In this document: piece by piece, positions 37,632-46,680 of the stretch
Layout: each line of letters starts with the position of its first letter
Numbering within the stretch: position 1 is the first letter of the stretch
Origin: JAXHTY01 sp034189225
GTDB taxonomy: Bacteria; Desulfobacterota; Desulfobacteria; Desulfobacterales; Desulfosudaceae
NCBI GenBank assembly: GCA_034189225.1
Contig: JAXHVL010000101.1
Span: 24,750-88,749, forward strand
Length of the DNA: 64,000 nucleotides
Direction of reading: 5' to 3'
Notes under the pieces: model-generated
Told to the model about the DNA's origin: nothing
The model's input: the letters and a program-made list of their open reading frames with translations, nothing else
The model's database searches: none
Position numbers and translations under genes: made by a program

Positions 37632-39356
37632 TTACTCGTAAACCAGAAACAGCTCCACGTACCGGGCATCCAGATTGTCCGGGGCCACATTCCCGTATTC
37701 CGCTTCAATGGCCGCAAACATGACCTCAAACAGCCGGCCCGCCGCCCGGGAAAGGTCATAGGCGGTGTTGCCGGTCACGCCGGCAAACCACTCCAGAAAC
37801 GCCCCCTTCATCTTGTTTCGTATCCGGCGCCGGGTCGCCTGTTCAGGGTCCGCCGTCATCAGTGCCGCGAAAAACCGCCTGAAATTATCTATGGAAATAT
37901 ACTCAACGGTCTCGGCAAGCCCCAGGTAATGCCGCGCCCATACGGTCAGCACCAGGTTCTCAAAGGTCAGGGCCGCCTCGGCAACGCAGGACGGATCAAA
38001 TCCCGCATCCTTCAGCAGGCGGTCCAGCATCATGACTTCATCCAGGATATCCCGGGTGGCGGCCACCTCCGACGGCGTCTGAAACTCCCGGTAAATGCCG
38101 CCATCCTGATACTGATCATAATAGAGGGGCCGTTTCACCAACAGACCGCCCAGCGCGCCCTGCCGGCGCTCCCCCCAGAAAACAAGCGGCATCTTATGGC
38201 CAATGGTCCAGCTCGTGAGATACCATTTATCCGCCTGTCGTTTCAGGGTAGACACGGCGCTGTAGCCCAGCCGAAAAATATCTGTGATAAAATACCGGCC
38301 CATAAGGGCGGCTGCCTCACCCGCATCCGGCGGGGCGTCCCCCTCTATGACTTCCTGAAGCCCGATATGAATATACCCGCACGCCTTGTCCACCACATGG
38401 GCCAGGTCCTTTTTCTCCTTAACAGCCATTCGGTCGGATACAGCGATACGATTGCAAAGGGCCGCAAACTCCGTCTGAAGCTCTTGCAGGGCCTCCTGTG
38501 AATCGATGCAGGCCAGTGCCTGGGAAAACACCGTGGTCCTGTCGATCATGGTGGTGGGTGAAAACGGCACCGGCATCTTGGCATCCAGGATGCCGGCGGG
38601 CGCTCCCTTCTCCGGAAGCTGGTCCGCACGCCGCACATACCGGTAGACCCCGACGGCCTCCTCAAAGGGCAGCAGCCCCTTTTCGGCCAGCCGAACGTTC
38701 CGCAGCCGATACGCCTCTTCCTCGGCTTCGGCCGGCAGCACGTTGGCCGTATAGAACAGTACCTCCATATAGGCCTCGTAGTCCTGCTCGGCCAGCCGTT
38801 TCAAAAACCCGTACAACACCTTCTGGCGGAAATCATCGGCCTTTTCATCCGTATCCATGCCGCATTTGCCTTTTTTCACAAACCGCACATAATACAGGTC
38901 ATCAAAGGTAAAAAACTCGGGACCGAACACCGATGGGTCCTGATCGTGCTCCAGCATCCCCACTTCGAGGTTATAGTAAAGAAACAGTTCCAGAAAGGGC
39001 GCCTTATCCGTGATCATCCATTTTCTGAACCGGTTGGCATCCGCCCGCATCAGCAGATCAAACCACTGCACCACCGAATCAATATGAATTTCGTCCTGCT
39101 GCCACACCGACACATCCAGCATGTATTCCCACTGCTTGTTGGACGCCAGGGACAACAGCTCGATGGCGTCATGCGGGCCGATCTCATTGACCAGGAAATA
39201 GAAATCCTGCTCGGCAAAAGAATGCACCATGGGCATGGCATCCTTTGCATCAAGGATCATATCCATGGCCTCCCTTGCCGGCAACATCATGGCCTTGCGC
39301 CGCTTTTCGGCAAGCTCGACGATCTTCTTTTTTATTGCAACGGGCTGGTTGTCCAC
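37632..39356 (-). CDS. Hypothetical protein, DUF6178-like
   Basis: 574 residues, no catalytic motif recognised. The mainly helical, acidic sequence with PAREAMDMILDAKDAMPMVHSF, DFYFLVNEIGPHDAIELLSLAS split over about 25-70 and LDVSVWQQDEIHID resembles a family of uncharacterised deltaproteobacterial proteins that I believe is DUF6178. Soluble, no signal peptide. A GGTG-rich start region and single-gene layout. Function unknown. Confidence 0.75.
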   Translation of the reverse strand: MDNQPVAIKKKIVELAEKRRKAMMLPAREAMDMILDAKDAMPMVHSFAEQDFYFLVNEIGPHDAIELLSLASNKQWEYMLDVSVWQQDEIHIDSVVQWFDLLMRADANRFRKWMITDKAPFLELFLYYNLEVGMLEHDQDPSVFGPEFFTFDDLYYVRFVKKGKCGMDTDEKADDFRQKVLYGFLKRLAEQDYEAYMEVLFYTANVLPAEAEEEAYRLRNVRLAEKGLLPFEEAVGVYRYVRRADQLPEKGAPAGILDAKMPVPFSPTTMIDRTTVFSQALACIDSQEALQELQTEFAALCNRIAVSDRMAVKEKKDLAHVVDKACGYIHIGLQEVIEGDAPPDAGEAAALMGRYFITDIFRLGYSAVSTLKRQADKWYLTSWTIGHKMPLVFWGERRQGALGGLLVKRPLYYDQYQDGGIYREFQTPSEVAATRDILDEVMMLDRLLKDAGFDPSCVAEAALTFENLVLTVWARHYLGLAETVEYISIDNFRRFFAALMTADPEQATRRRIRNKMKGAFLEWFAGVTGNTAYDLSRAAGRLFEVMFAAIEAEYGNVAPDNLDARYVELFLVYE

Positions 39357-39664
39357 AACACACCTTCAATCTTTGATTCGCTGTTCGTCAGAATTGCCAC
39401 CGGTAAGCGAAAGAATGGATAAACCCTCAAAAAAAAGAGCCCCCACCGGCGCCCTTGCGGCTAAAACGGCATCGGATAACATCAGGTAACAAACTTGTAA
39501 AGCCTCAATATAGTTTCCGACCGCCCAAATGTCAAGCAGGGCAAGGGGCAGACACAATTAACGTCAGGCACAACAAACTGCATATTTTCTTGACTTTGCA
39601 AAATGATTCAGAAAACATGGTGGTTTAATAAAACGAATGCAACGTCATAAACGGGGTCATTAAT

Positions 39665-39796
39665 ATGGGCGAAATCCACTATCTTCAGGATATATGGACG
39701 GAAAGCACGTGTTTCGGCTGCGGGCCGGCCAATCCCGACGTGCTGCAGCTGAAAAGCCGATGGCCTGATGACGGCCGTTTCGTGATTATGGAATAA
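39665..39796 (+). pseudogene. Truncated PaaI-type thioesterase N-terminus
   Basis: A 43-codon frame (IHYLQDIWTESTCFGCGPAN, then LQLKSRWPDDGRFVI) that ends in TAA six bases before the VanZ gene. CFGCGPANP...LKS.W is the start of hotdog-fold PaaI-family thioesterases, normally about 140-160 residues. The rest of the domain is absent, so this is a remnant or a very short derivative. It may still be translated and lead ribosomes to vanZ. The 39357-39664 stretch before it shows no gene. Confidence 0.6.
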
Positions 39797-39802
39797 AATG
39801 GA

Positions 39803-40186
39803 ATGACAAAACCACTTTTTTTTATTAAAAGCCATTGGGTGGGGTTAACCCTGATAATCCTTGTGGCCATTACATTCTTATCGCTCTGGCCGCTTCCTGA
39901 ATTACCATCGGCGCCGGGCACGGATAAAACCCATCATATCATCGCCTATGCCGCTCTCATGTTCCCCGCAGCCCTTCGCAGGCCGAGCAAATGGTGGCTG
40001 CTTGGGCTGTTCTTTATCGCCTACAGCGGCGGCATTGAACTGGTGCAGCCATATGTTCATCGCTATGGCGAATGGCTGGATATGGCGGCCAATACGGCGG
40101 GGGTGGTGTCGGGCGCCTTTATCGCCGCATCCTTGAACTTCTTTACTGCCGGTTATAAACATAGACGGGAACAAACACCACCATGA
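39803..40186 (+). CDS. VanZ-like membrane protein
   Basis: 127 residues, four membrane segments. VanZ-family signs are DKTHHIIAYAALMFP (about 46-60) and GGIELVQPYVHRYGEWLDMAANTAGVVSG (about 76-104). The function of the family is mostly unknown; VanZ gives low-level teicoplanin resistance. Its 3' end overlaps the convergent MFS gene by 44 bases. Confidence 0.87.
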   Translation: MTKPLFFIKSHWVGLTLIILVAITFLSLWPLPELPSAPGTDKTHHIIAYAALMFPAALRRPSKWWLLGLFFIAYSGGIELVQPYVHRYGEWLDMAANTAGVVSGAFIAASLNFFTAGYKHRREQTPP

Positions 40187-41639
40187 TCATGCCGGGAATG
40201 GAGAGCAGAAAACTGATGCCGAAGAAATACCCGTATCCGAACCAGCTAGCCAGAAACCCGCTGAGAACGCCGGCAAACAGCCCGCTGACGTTCATGAGAC
40301 CCGTGCCGATGGCGTAATGGGCGGCCTTAAATTCATTGAGGCAGATGCGCATGAGAAAGGTCATGAAGGCGGCCGTGCCCAGTCCGCCGGAAAACTGGTC
40401 AAACCCGTGAACCAGGGCCACCAGAAAGAGATTGAGCGCCCCCACCGGCTCGACAACGGTTTCAATGCCCGTATTGGCGGCGATATAATCCGAAAGATGA
40501 AGGGCAAGCACCATGTAGATCGCGTTGGTGAGATTCTGAAGCAACAGAAAGGGCCAGATCATTTTTTTAAGGCCGAAACGAGAAATGCAGAATCCGCCGA
40601 ACATGGCGCCCACGATGGACAGGGGCAGCCCCACAAAGGATGACAGCCAGCCGTAATGAACCTTGATGCCCACATCCACGAAAAAGGGGGATACCATGGA
40701 GGTAAGCATGAACTCACCGGTACGGAACAAGATGATCACCGCGAAAATGATGCCGATCTTTTTACGGTCGGTGAATGTGGCAAAGGCCCGGGCATAAAAG
40801 GAGTCCGGCTTGCGGGTGATCCATGCCTGAATCTGCCTTCGGAATACCAGCACCAGGATCAGGGCGAGAAACAAAAGAAATCCCACCCAGTGGGAAAACC
40901 ACACCTTCTCCAGCACCGGATACCGGATCTGAAGCGAAGCATACAGGGAGGATTCATACAGCGCGCGGATGCCGATGATAAACCCCGCCACCCCGAGTAC
41001 CGCGATGCCGCTCCGCAGCCGGAACAGCCCTTTTATCAGTTCCCGGAAGGGATGGCCGGGTGTCTCCACCCTGACCAGGAAAAAAACGTGGTAGAGAAAA
41101 AAAAGCCCCAACACCGCGCCGGCGGCAAAAAATGCCGCAAACCAGCCCACGGTGGTGCCGATGGTGGCCACCACGCCGGCGCCCGTCATCATGGCGATAC
41201 GGTAAGCCATGACCCGGTAGCCCACAAACTTTGCCTGGTCGTCCTTGTCCAGGGCCTCCAGGTAAAATCCGTCGATGGCAATGTCATGGGTGGCCGCGAT
41301 AATGGCACCGATGAAAAACAGCACCATAATAGCGGGAATGGCCCAGGTAAACGGCGCAAAGATCGCGGCCAGAAACATCATGATGGTGAGCAGAAACTGG
41401 GCATGCAGCATCCATGCGCGCTTAGTGGCAAACCGGTCCACCTGTGGACCCCACAGAAATTTCAAAACCCAGGGCAGCCCGAACAGAGAGGTCAGACCGA
41501 TGGACTCCAAGCGGACATTCAGATCCCGGAGAAAAAGCGAAGAGATGGTGCGGATAATGGTATAGGGAAATCCTTCGGTAAAATAGGTGGTAAAGGTCCA
41601 CACATAGGGGGAGGAGAGTCTGTTTTTCAGGCGTTTAAT
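40143..41639 (-). CDS. AmpG-like MFS transporter
   Basis: About 498 residues, twelve or more membrane segments. WTFTTYFTEGFPYTIIRTI, GLTSLFGLPWVLKFLWGPQVDRFATKRAW and AATHDIAIDGFYLEAL are AmpG/PAT-family signatures; AmpG imports anhydromuropeptides in wall recycling. The start is a problem. GTG 41603 has no ribosome site and would cut the usual N-terminus, whereas GGAGG lies seven bases before an ATT at 41639 that opens IKRLKNRLSSPYV, the expected start for the family. I therefore propose an AUU start; no ATG or TTG is available in that stretch. The substrate is inferred from family only. Confidence 0.8.
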   Translation of the reverse strand: MKRLKNRLSSPYVWTFTTYFTEGFPYTIIRTISSLFLRDLNVRLESIGLTSLFGLPWVLKFLWGPQVDRFATKRAWMLHAQFLLTIMMFLAAIFAPFTWAIPAIMVLFFIGAIIAATHDIAIDGFYLEALDKDDQAKFVGYRVMAYRIAMMTGAGVVATIGTTVGWFAAFFAAGAVLGLFFLYHVFFLVRVETPGHPFRELIKGLFRLRSGIAVLGVAGFIIGIRALYESSLYASLQIRYPVLEKVWFSHWVGFLLFLALILVLVFRRQIQAWITRKPDSFYARAFATFTDRKKIGIIFAVIILFRTGEFMLTSMVSPFFVDVGIKVHYGWLSSFVGLPLSIVGAMFGGFCISRFGLKKMIWPFLLLQNLTNAIYMVLALHLSDYIAANTGIETVVEPVGALNLFLVALVHGFDQFSGGLGTAAFMTFLMRICLNEFKAAHYAIGTGLMNVSGLFAGVLSGFLASWFGYGYFFGISFLLSIPGMIMVVFVPVYVYNRQ

Positions 41640-41712
41640 CGGCGATCCTCCACGAGGGCACCCACGGGCAAGCCTGACGGCCTGGACCGTGTCACTCCTT
41701 GAATCTGTATGT

Positions 41713-41745
41713 CCCTAGTTCCCACGCTGAGCGTGGGAACTAGGG
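41713..41745. repeat. Perfect 15-bp hairpin with TGA loop
   Basis: CCCTAGTTCCCACGC (41713-41727), loop TGA, then the exact complement (41731-41745). It sits between the stop of pckG and the MFS gene. The wording CCCACGCTGAGCGTGGGAA is a widespread intergenic palindrome in many bacteria. No T-tract is seen. Confidence 0.75.
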
Positions 41746-41763
41746 GTATATTGCGACTTTGGC

Positions 41764-43719
41764 TTATGATTCGGCCTCCTCCAGCAGCTTCGGCGTCACG
41801 ATGGCCCCGTGTTTGTCCTTCAAGACCTGAAGGCCGTTTTTCTGGGTTTCCATCAGGTCGAAGAGCTTCTGCGGAATCCGTTCTTCTTTTTTATAGGCCT
41901 CGATCTGCATGTCGATCCGGGCGATAATATTGTCGACATAAAGGGAAAACTGCTTTTCATACAGCTCATAGGAATACGACTTGTCGATAAGGGAGGCGAA
42001 CAATTTCTTTAAATCATCATACTTCGGAAGGTTGCCGATGGGGGTTTTGATCACTGTGACATCGCCGTGCGCGCAACGTTCAAGCCAGGACAGCCATACC
42101 TTCACGTCCTTTTTCTCGCCCAGCAGCTTCTTGGAGGTGCCGCCACGGGCTTCATCGGTGAGAAAATAGTTCAGACCCGCCATGACGGGCTTCTTCTCCA
42201 GGGTGATCTTTTCACTGTCGAAAAACTCGAACTGGGCGGCCATGTAGTCACCCAGAGCGCCCGGAATAAATGGGGCATTGGCCCACGGGGCGCGCTTGAC
42301 GCCGGAGGCCCCGACTTCGGTGGCGGTGGCAGCGGATACGATGCAGGCCCCGATCACCACGCCGTGATCCGAATCCCTGGCCACCCACACCGGCGGCATG
42401 GTGTCCGCATCCCGCCCGCTGTAAGTGATAACACGGGTTTCAACCCCCTTCGCATTTTCCGCCTCGTCGGAGTAGTTGGCCAGCGCGGTTGAAGAAATGG
42501 TGCATCGCGCATTAGGATGAGACGGCGGGATTTCCTTGCCGTTTTTGTCTTTCATGCCCTTTTCCCATTTGCCCTGAAAATTGACGCCGTGATCCGGTAT
42601 TTCCTCGCCATGACCCACCCAATGGGGAACCCCGTTGTCATCGATCAACACATTGCTCCATATCACCTCGGCGCCCGGATTCCTGAGTTTTTCCATGAGC
42701 ACGGGGTCGCCTTCCATGTTTACATCCTCCACAATGCCGAATATACCACATTCCGGGTTAATGGATCGCACCGTCCCGTCCTCGGCGATCCACATCTGGG
42801 CAAGGTCATCGCCCACGAAATAATGGCCGGCCATGGCCGTGGTGGTCTTGCCGCACCCGCTGGGGGCCGCGCCCGTGCACCAGGTTACCCGGTTGCCAGG
42901 CCCGGCAATGCCGGTAATAAACATATGCTCGGACAGCTGCCTGGCCCGGTCCTCGTACACCGCTTTGTCCACGGCAAACCGGTGATTCCCTTTTTTCATC
43001 AGCAGCGTATTGCCCGCATAGGTGCAGTTGAAACTGTAGGTGGTCCGGTCCTGCCGGTCCATGAAAACCCGGGCGTTGGGCAGGTCTTCCGGGCGATTCT
43101 TGCCTTCGCTGTGAATGTTGATAAATACATGGCCGCGGGCCTTGACCTCCTCGTCAAACCCGTCAAACATATTCCGGTATAAAATATTGGCGCTGTGAAG
43201 CACGTACCCCGAGGTGGAGGCTTCCACCGCGGGGTTGGATGCGGGTGCGCCCTTGGGGCCTCTTGTATAGAAGCCCACCATCAGTGTCTTACCCCGCATT
43301 ATGCCGGTCATATGCTCCCGGACAACGGCTTCGGCATCATCCCGAAGCGTTTTCTGGGCCAGGGAACTGATGTCCTCCCCTTCATTGATGATATAATACG
43401 TCCGGTCAATGATGCGGCCCTGTTCCTCGGGCAGGTCGTAATGGATCGTGTGCCCTTCCATGGCCAGCGTTTTTTCTTCCCCCTTTTCAAGGGCATAGTC
43501 CCGGACCCATTGTTTGTCCGCTTCGGACTCGGTAATCACAAAAACGGCATCCGGCTCGCCCATAGCAATGGCATTGGCAATTTTTAACAGCACATTTTCG
43601 GTTTTAATCTTTTCGATTTTGGCCAGATTATCGGCATCCATCTTCTTCTTGAAAATCTCCCGGGCCGCCTCCATGGTGTTGACCCCGCCGATGCGCTGGG
43701 CAATATCAATCGTTGTCAT
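41764..43719 (-). CDS. pckG: Phosphoenolpyruvate carboxykinase (GTP)
   Basis: 651 residues from ATG 43719, which has a strong GGAGG; an open frame continues 25 codons further without support. It converts oxaloacetate and GTP to phosphoenolpyruvate, CO2 and GDP. P-loop GAAPSGCGKTTTAMAG (about 284-299), the kinase-1a region NPECGIFGIVEDVN, and FNCTYAGNTLLMKKG are all typical of the GTP-dependent class. It follows the nitroreductase gene by 55 bases on the same strand. Confidence 0.96.
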   Translation of the reverse strand: MTTIDIAQRIGGVNTMEAAREIFKKKMDADNLAKIEKIKTENVLLKIANAIAMGEPDAVFVITESEADKQWVRDYALEKGEEKTLAMEGHTIHYDLPEEQGRIIDRTYYIINEGEDISSLAQKTLRDDAEAVVREHMTGIMRGKTLMVGFYTRGPKGAPASNPAVEASTSGYVLHSANILYRNMFDGFDEEVKARGHVFINIHSEGKNRPEDLPNARVFMDRQDRTTYSFNCTYAGNTLLMKKGNHRFAVDKAVYEDRARQLSEHMFITGIAGPGNRVTWCTGAAPSGCGKTTTAMAGHYFVGDDLAQMWIAEDGTVRSINPECGIFGIVEDVNMEGDPVLMEKLRNPGAEVIWSNVLIDDNGVPHWVGHGEEIPDHGVNFQGKWEKGMKDKNGKEIPPSHPNARCTISSTALANYSDEAENAKGVETRVITYSGRDADTMPPVWVARDSDHGVVIGACIVSAATATEVGASGVKRAPWANAPFIPGALGDYMAAQFEFFDSEKITLEKKPVMAGLNYFLTDEARGGTSKKLLGEKKDVKVWLSWLERCAHGDVTVIKTPIGNLPKYDDLKKLFASLIDKSYSYELYEKQFSLYVDNIIARIDMQIEAYKKEERIPQKLFDLMETQKNGLQVLKDKHGAIVTPKLLEEAES

Positions 43720-43720
43720 T

Positions 43721-43744
43721 ATAAACCTCCTTATAAACCTCCTT
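43721..43744 (-). promoter_or_regulatory. Tandemly duplicated ribosome-binding site of pckG
   Basis: On the coding strand AAGGAGGTTTAT occurs twice in direct succession, followed by A and the ATG. The proximal copy is at the ideal distance; the distal one may act as a standby site or is a fresh 12-bp duplication. Confidence 0.85.
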
Positions 43745-43774
43745 GGGTTGTAAAAATTAATAAAGTATATACCG

Positions 43775-44356
43775 TCAGGTTTCAGGCCCAACAATGATGT
43801 CGGTCAGCGATCGTTTGGGCACGTGGTGCACGCCCTTTTTATCCCGCCAGTAACGGATATCATTGTCTTTGCCCACCTCTTCTATAACAACGTTTTCCCT
43901 GGGCTTGCCAAGCGCGATCACCAGCAATACCTTAAGATGCTCGGGAAGGATCAGCCCCTCGCGCAATTTTTTTTCATTAAACGCGCCGATCATGCAGCCG
44001 GCAAGCCCCCGCTCCCTGGCCCCCAGGAGGATGCTTTGGGCGGCGATGCCGTGATCACACCAGAAATTATTCGTGATGGTGGTATCGCCCGCTATAATCA
44101 GATACGCCGAGGGACGCTCCCCTTCTTTGGGGCCCGGCCAGTCAGCCATGTATCCCGCCCACCCCAGGCACGGGAATATCAAATTATTGCGCGCCTTTTT
44201 CCAGGAAAGAATATACTTCAGCGGCTGCCGGTTCGCGGCCGAGGCGGACAGCCGGGCCAAATTAACAAGCTGTTCCAGGGTTTCCCTGGTAATTCTGCGG
44301 TTTTCGTAAAACCGGCGGCAGGTTCTGTTTTTCCGGATCAGGTCTTCAATCATCAT
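43775..44356 (-). CDS. Nitroreductase-family protein
   Basis: 193 residues from ATG 44356, which overlaps the end of rdgB. FMN-dependent nitroreductase fold: NRTCRRFYENRRITRETLEQL split over about 9-29, SASAANRQPLKYIL (about 37-50), the active-site side GIAAQSILLGARERGLAGCMIGAF (about 105-128), and LVIALGKPRE. It probably reduces a nitro, quinone or similar compound with NAD(P)H; the substrate is unknown. The operon order rdgB, nitroreductase, pckG shows no pathway logic. Confidence 0.88.
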   Translation of the reverse strand: MMIEDLIRKNRTCRRFYENRRITRETLEQLVNLARLSASAANRQPLKYILSWKKARNNLIFPCLGWAGYMADWPGPKEGERPSAYLIIAGDTTITNNFWCDHGIAAQSILLGARERGLAGCMIGAFNEKKLREGLILPEHLKVLLVIALGKPRENVVIEEVGKDNDIRYWRDKKGVHHVPKRSLTDIIVGPET

Positions 44357-44996
44357 TGTCAGCACACGCAGCTTTTTCAAAGATCGGCATGTTCTGCCCG
44401 ATCCAGACCAGCACCTTGTCGAACTCTGTTCGCACCTCTTTAAGGGCAAGGCCCCGGTGGCTCACCTGATTTTTTTCGTCGCCTGTCATCTGGGCAAACG
44501 TTTTATCCATTGACGGGTAATAAAACACCGGATCATATCCAAATCCGTTTTCTCCCTGCATTTCACGGGCGATTTCCCCTTCGCTCCGCCCCTCATAAGT
44601 CAGGGCCGCGCCGGTGGGCACCGCAATGGAAATGACACATTCAAAGGCGGCCTTGCGGTTGGTACGGCCTTCCATCTCTACCAGCAGCTTTTCACACCGC
44701 TGCCGGTCCGTGGCGTTGTCGCCGGCATACCGGGCTGACAGAACACCCGGCGCCCCATCAAGGGCCTCCACCACCAGGCCCGAATCATCGGCAAGCGCGG
44801 GAAACCCCAGGACCCTGGCCGCAAAACTGGCTTTTTTATACGCATTTTCATCAAACGTGGCGCCGTCTTCTTCCACCTCCGGAATGGGGCCGAAGTCATC
44901 CAGATTTTTTATCTTAACGGGTTTATCGGCCAGAAGATCGGCAATTTCCTTTGTTTTGCCTTTGTTGCGGGTGGCAATGACCAGGATATGTTCCAA
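44346..44996 (-). CDS. rdgB: XTP/dITP pyrophosphatase (RdgB/HAM1)
   Basis: 216 residues if started at TTG 44996 (giving EHILVIATRNKGKTKEI), which has AAGGAG nine bases upstream; the longer frame to 45062 has no support. It removes non-canonical purine triphosphates. Signature motifs are ATRNKGKTKEI, GATFDENAYKKA, FPALADDSGLVVEALDGAPGV and NGFGYDPVFYYPSMDKTFAQM, each in family order, with SHRG near the end. Confidence 0.94.
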   Translation of the reverse strand: MEHILVIATRNKGKTKEIADLLADKPVKIKNLDDFGPIPEVEEDGATFDENAYKKASFAARVLGFPALADDSGLVVEALDGAPGVLSARYAGDNATDRQRCEKLLVEMEGRTNRKAAFECVISIAVPTGAALTYEGRSEGEIAREMQGENGFGYDPVFYYPSMDKTFAQMTGDEKNQVSHRGLALKEVRTEFDKVLVWIGQNMPIFEKAACADNDD

Positions 44997-45145
44997 ACGT
45001 ATGCACTCCTTCTCGTTGATGGCTGTATAAAAAAGCCCGCCAGTTGTTTCACAACCTTCCATTTATACCCAATTTTTCATGATTTGTAAAGATGAATATA
45101 TTGTTTTTCTTTACGTAGCTGTTTAAAAGTGTTATCATAACTAAA

Positions 45146-45673
45146 ATGGATACAAAAATCATGCTTAAAAAAATCAGCACTTGGCAGGGCGATATTACCA
45201 CCCTTGAAGTGGATGCCATTGTCAATGCGGCCAACAAAACGCTGCTTGGCGGGGGCGGCGTGGACGGAGCCATTCACCGTGCGGCCGGGCCCGAGTTGCT
45301 GGAAGAATGCAAGACCCTCGGGGGCTGCCAGACCGGCGAAGCAAAACTCACGAAGGGCTATAACCTTCCGGCGAAATACGTGATTCACACAGTGGGGCCT
45401 GTTTACAAAAAGGACGATTCCCGGGTGAGCCGGCTGCTGGCCGGCTGCTACAGAAACAGCCTGGCGATTGCCGCCGCCAACAGCATCGAAAGCCTGGCCT
45501 TTCCGGCCATCAGCTGCGGTGTATACGGGTACCCCGTGGAGGCGGCATGCCGCATTGCCGTGGATGAAACCGTGGCTTTTTTAAAAGAAAGCAAAGATAT
45601 TCAAAAAGTTACCTTTGCCCTTTTCTCCGCCGACGACAAGGCGGTATATGACCAGTACATCGATACGCTTTGA
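45146..45673 (+). CDS. Macro-domain protein (O-acetyl-ADP-ribose deacetylase type)
   Basis: 175 residues, a complete macro domain: GDITTLEVDAIVNAANKTLLGGGGVDGAIHRAAG over about 15-47, YVIHTVGPVY (about 78-87) and FPAISCGVYGYPVEAA (about 120-135). These bind and hydrolyse ADP-ribose derivatives such as O-acetyl-ADP-ribose. A single gene; the short A element begins in its stop codon region. Confidence 0.94.
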   Translation: MDTKIMLKKISTWQGDITTLEVDAIVNAANKTLLGGGGVDGAIHRAAGPELLEECKTLGGCQTGEAKLTKGYNLPAKYVIHTVGPVYKKDDSRVSRLLAGCYRNSLAIAAANSIESLAFPAISCGVYGYPVEAACRIAVDETVAFLKESKDIQKVTFALFSADDKAVYDQYIDTL

Positions 45674-45812
45674 CTTCCAAGGAACTCGATTCGGAATCGA
45701 AATCGGTATCGAAATCGATAAGTTAAGATTCGATTGCGATTGCGAAGCCATGGCGCACGTTCCTTTCTGCAAAAACACCGCGGCGGTGTTGGAAGCTTTT
45801 TACGAAGCCGTC
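45672..45812 (-). mobile_element. Short A element with B end (cargo type 3)
   Basis: GACTTCCAAGGAACTCGATT start, TCGAAATCGGTATCGAAATC cargo, the TGCAAAAACACCGCGGCGG segment, then B end TTTTTACGAAGCCGTC (45797-45812). An inverted partner lies at 15978-16127. A complete B element follows after six bases. Confidence 0.75.
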
Positions 45813-45818
45813 ACTGTT

Positions 45819-45970
45819 GATGGTCTCGTAAAAAGTCGCTTTGGGACGGCAAAGTAAAAAGTTCAAGAGCAAGGCGACGATACATCTCGTGGAATGGAGC
45901 GTACTTGGCGGTACGTGACATGACGAGAGATGCATCGCAACGCAGATATTGGACTTTTTACGAAGCCGTC
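45819..45970 (-). mobile_element. B element, intact 152 bp
   Basis: Starts GATGGTCTCGTAAAAAGTC and ends with the inverse GACTTTTTACGAAGCCGTC. Same length as the copies at 27972 and 46800. Internal hairpin arms are GATACATCTC/GAGAGATGCATC around GTACTTGGCGGTAC. Confidence 0.85.
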
Positions 45971-46030
45971 ACGGTTGACAAACCGGTTATTGATCATTAT
46001 GTTGTTTCTGAATGTGGTTTCTGGATGTTA

Positions 46031-46190
46031 GGCTCGTGTCCGTCCAGAAATTAGATATTTTGGTCGAGTTCAAGGAAGGCGAAAATTTTAACCGGAGGAA
46101 TACTTTGCGTATTTTGAGGATTAAAATTTGAGCCTGACACAGAAATCGGGCAAAATAGCAATTTATGGATGGGCACTAGGCTCGGACATT
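46031..46190. repeat. Possible further short inverted-repeat element (H)
   Basis: Ends GGCTCGTGTCCGTCCAGAAA and AATTTATGGATGGGCACTAG are roughly complementary (about 16 of 21 over the aligned ends). The interior AATTTTAACCGG...AGGATTAAAATT is also dyadic. A single copy in the window, so this is uncertain. The rest of the gap up to 46289 holds only the leader of the selenoprotein gene. Confidence 0.35.
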
Positions 46191-46289
46191 ATGTCCGGCA
46201 AAATAGGGTGTGACATAAAACAAGTTCACCCGCAAAGGGCCGGTATGCCGGCCTTTATTTTCTATACGTTTAGTGTAAGGGGGTTTATT

Positions 46290-46613
46290 ATGGAAGAAAT
46301 TGAAGTAACCGGTCCGGCTCAGGAACAGTTCGGTGAATACTTCAAAGGCAGAGAGATCAAGCCGATTCGTGTGTTTCTCAACGAGGGTGGCTGAGGCGGC
46401 CCGTCTTTTGCTATGGCTCTGGATGAGCCAAGAGACACAGATAATGTTTATGAGATCGGTGATTACAAGTTTATTGTGGACAAAGCATTCATGGAACAGG
46501 CAAAGCCCGTGAAAGTGGACTTTACCAAGTTCGGATTTGCCATTTCATCCAGCATTGAGCTGACACCGCAGGATGGCTGTTCAAGCTGCGGCACCTCCGG
46601 TTCCTGCTGTTAA
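46290..46613 (+). CDS. HesB/IscA-like selenoprotein
   Basis: 107 residues with UGA 46392-46394 read as selenocysteine 35. ATG 46290 has AGGGGG at the right spacing. Before the UGA: IRVFLNEGG; after it: GGPSFAMALDEP, then YKFIVDKAFMEQA, and a Cys-rich end CSSCGTSGSCC. In IscA/HesB proteins the first metal-binding Cys follows a glycine pair, and here that residue is the Sec. A family of HesB-like selenoproteins with just this pattern is known from Deltaproteobacteria. Role: probably Fe-S or thiol chemistry; unproven. The frame is unbroken on both sides and a SECIS-like hairpin follows. A single gene closed by a strong terminator. Confidence 0.93.
46395..46429 (+). promoter_or_regulatory. SECIS-like hairpin in the HesB-like gene
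   Basis: GGCTC (46415-46419), loop TGGAT, GAGCC (46425-46429), 20 bases after the UGA; TCTT/AAGA could extend the stem below an internal loop. The loop has the same GG core as the mvhD hairpins (TGGAA, AGGAT). Confidence 0.78.
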
Positions 46614-46680
46614 TAAACCACGATAAACCAATCAAGCGGGGTGAAAACGAACGAACACCGCCGATTTGGAAAACCACCCC

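Noticed and set aside
40656..41702. 348-codon plus-strand ORF
   Set aside because: Antisense to the AmpG-like gene; the composition is rich in His, Gly and Gln as in shadow frames.
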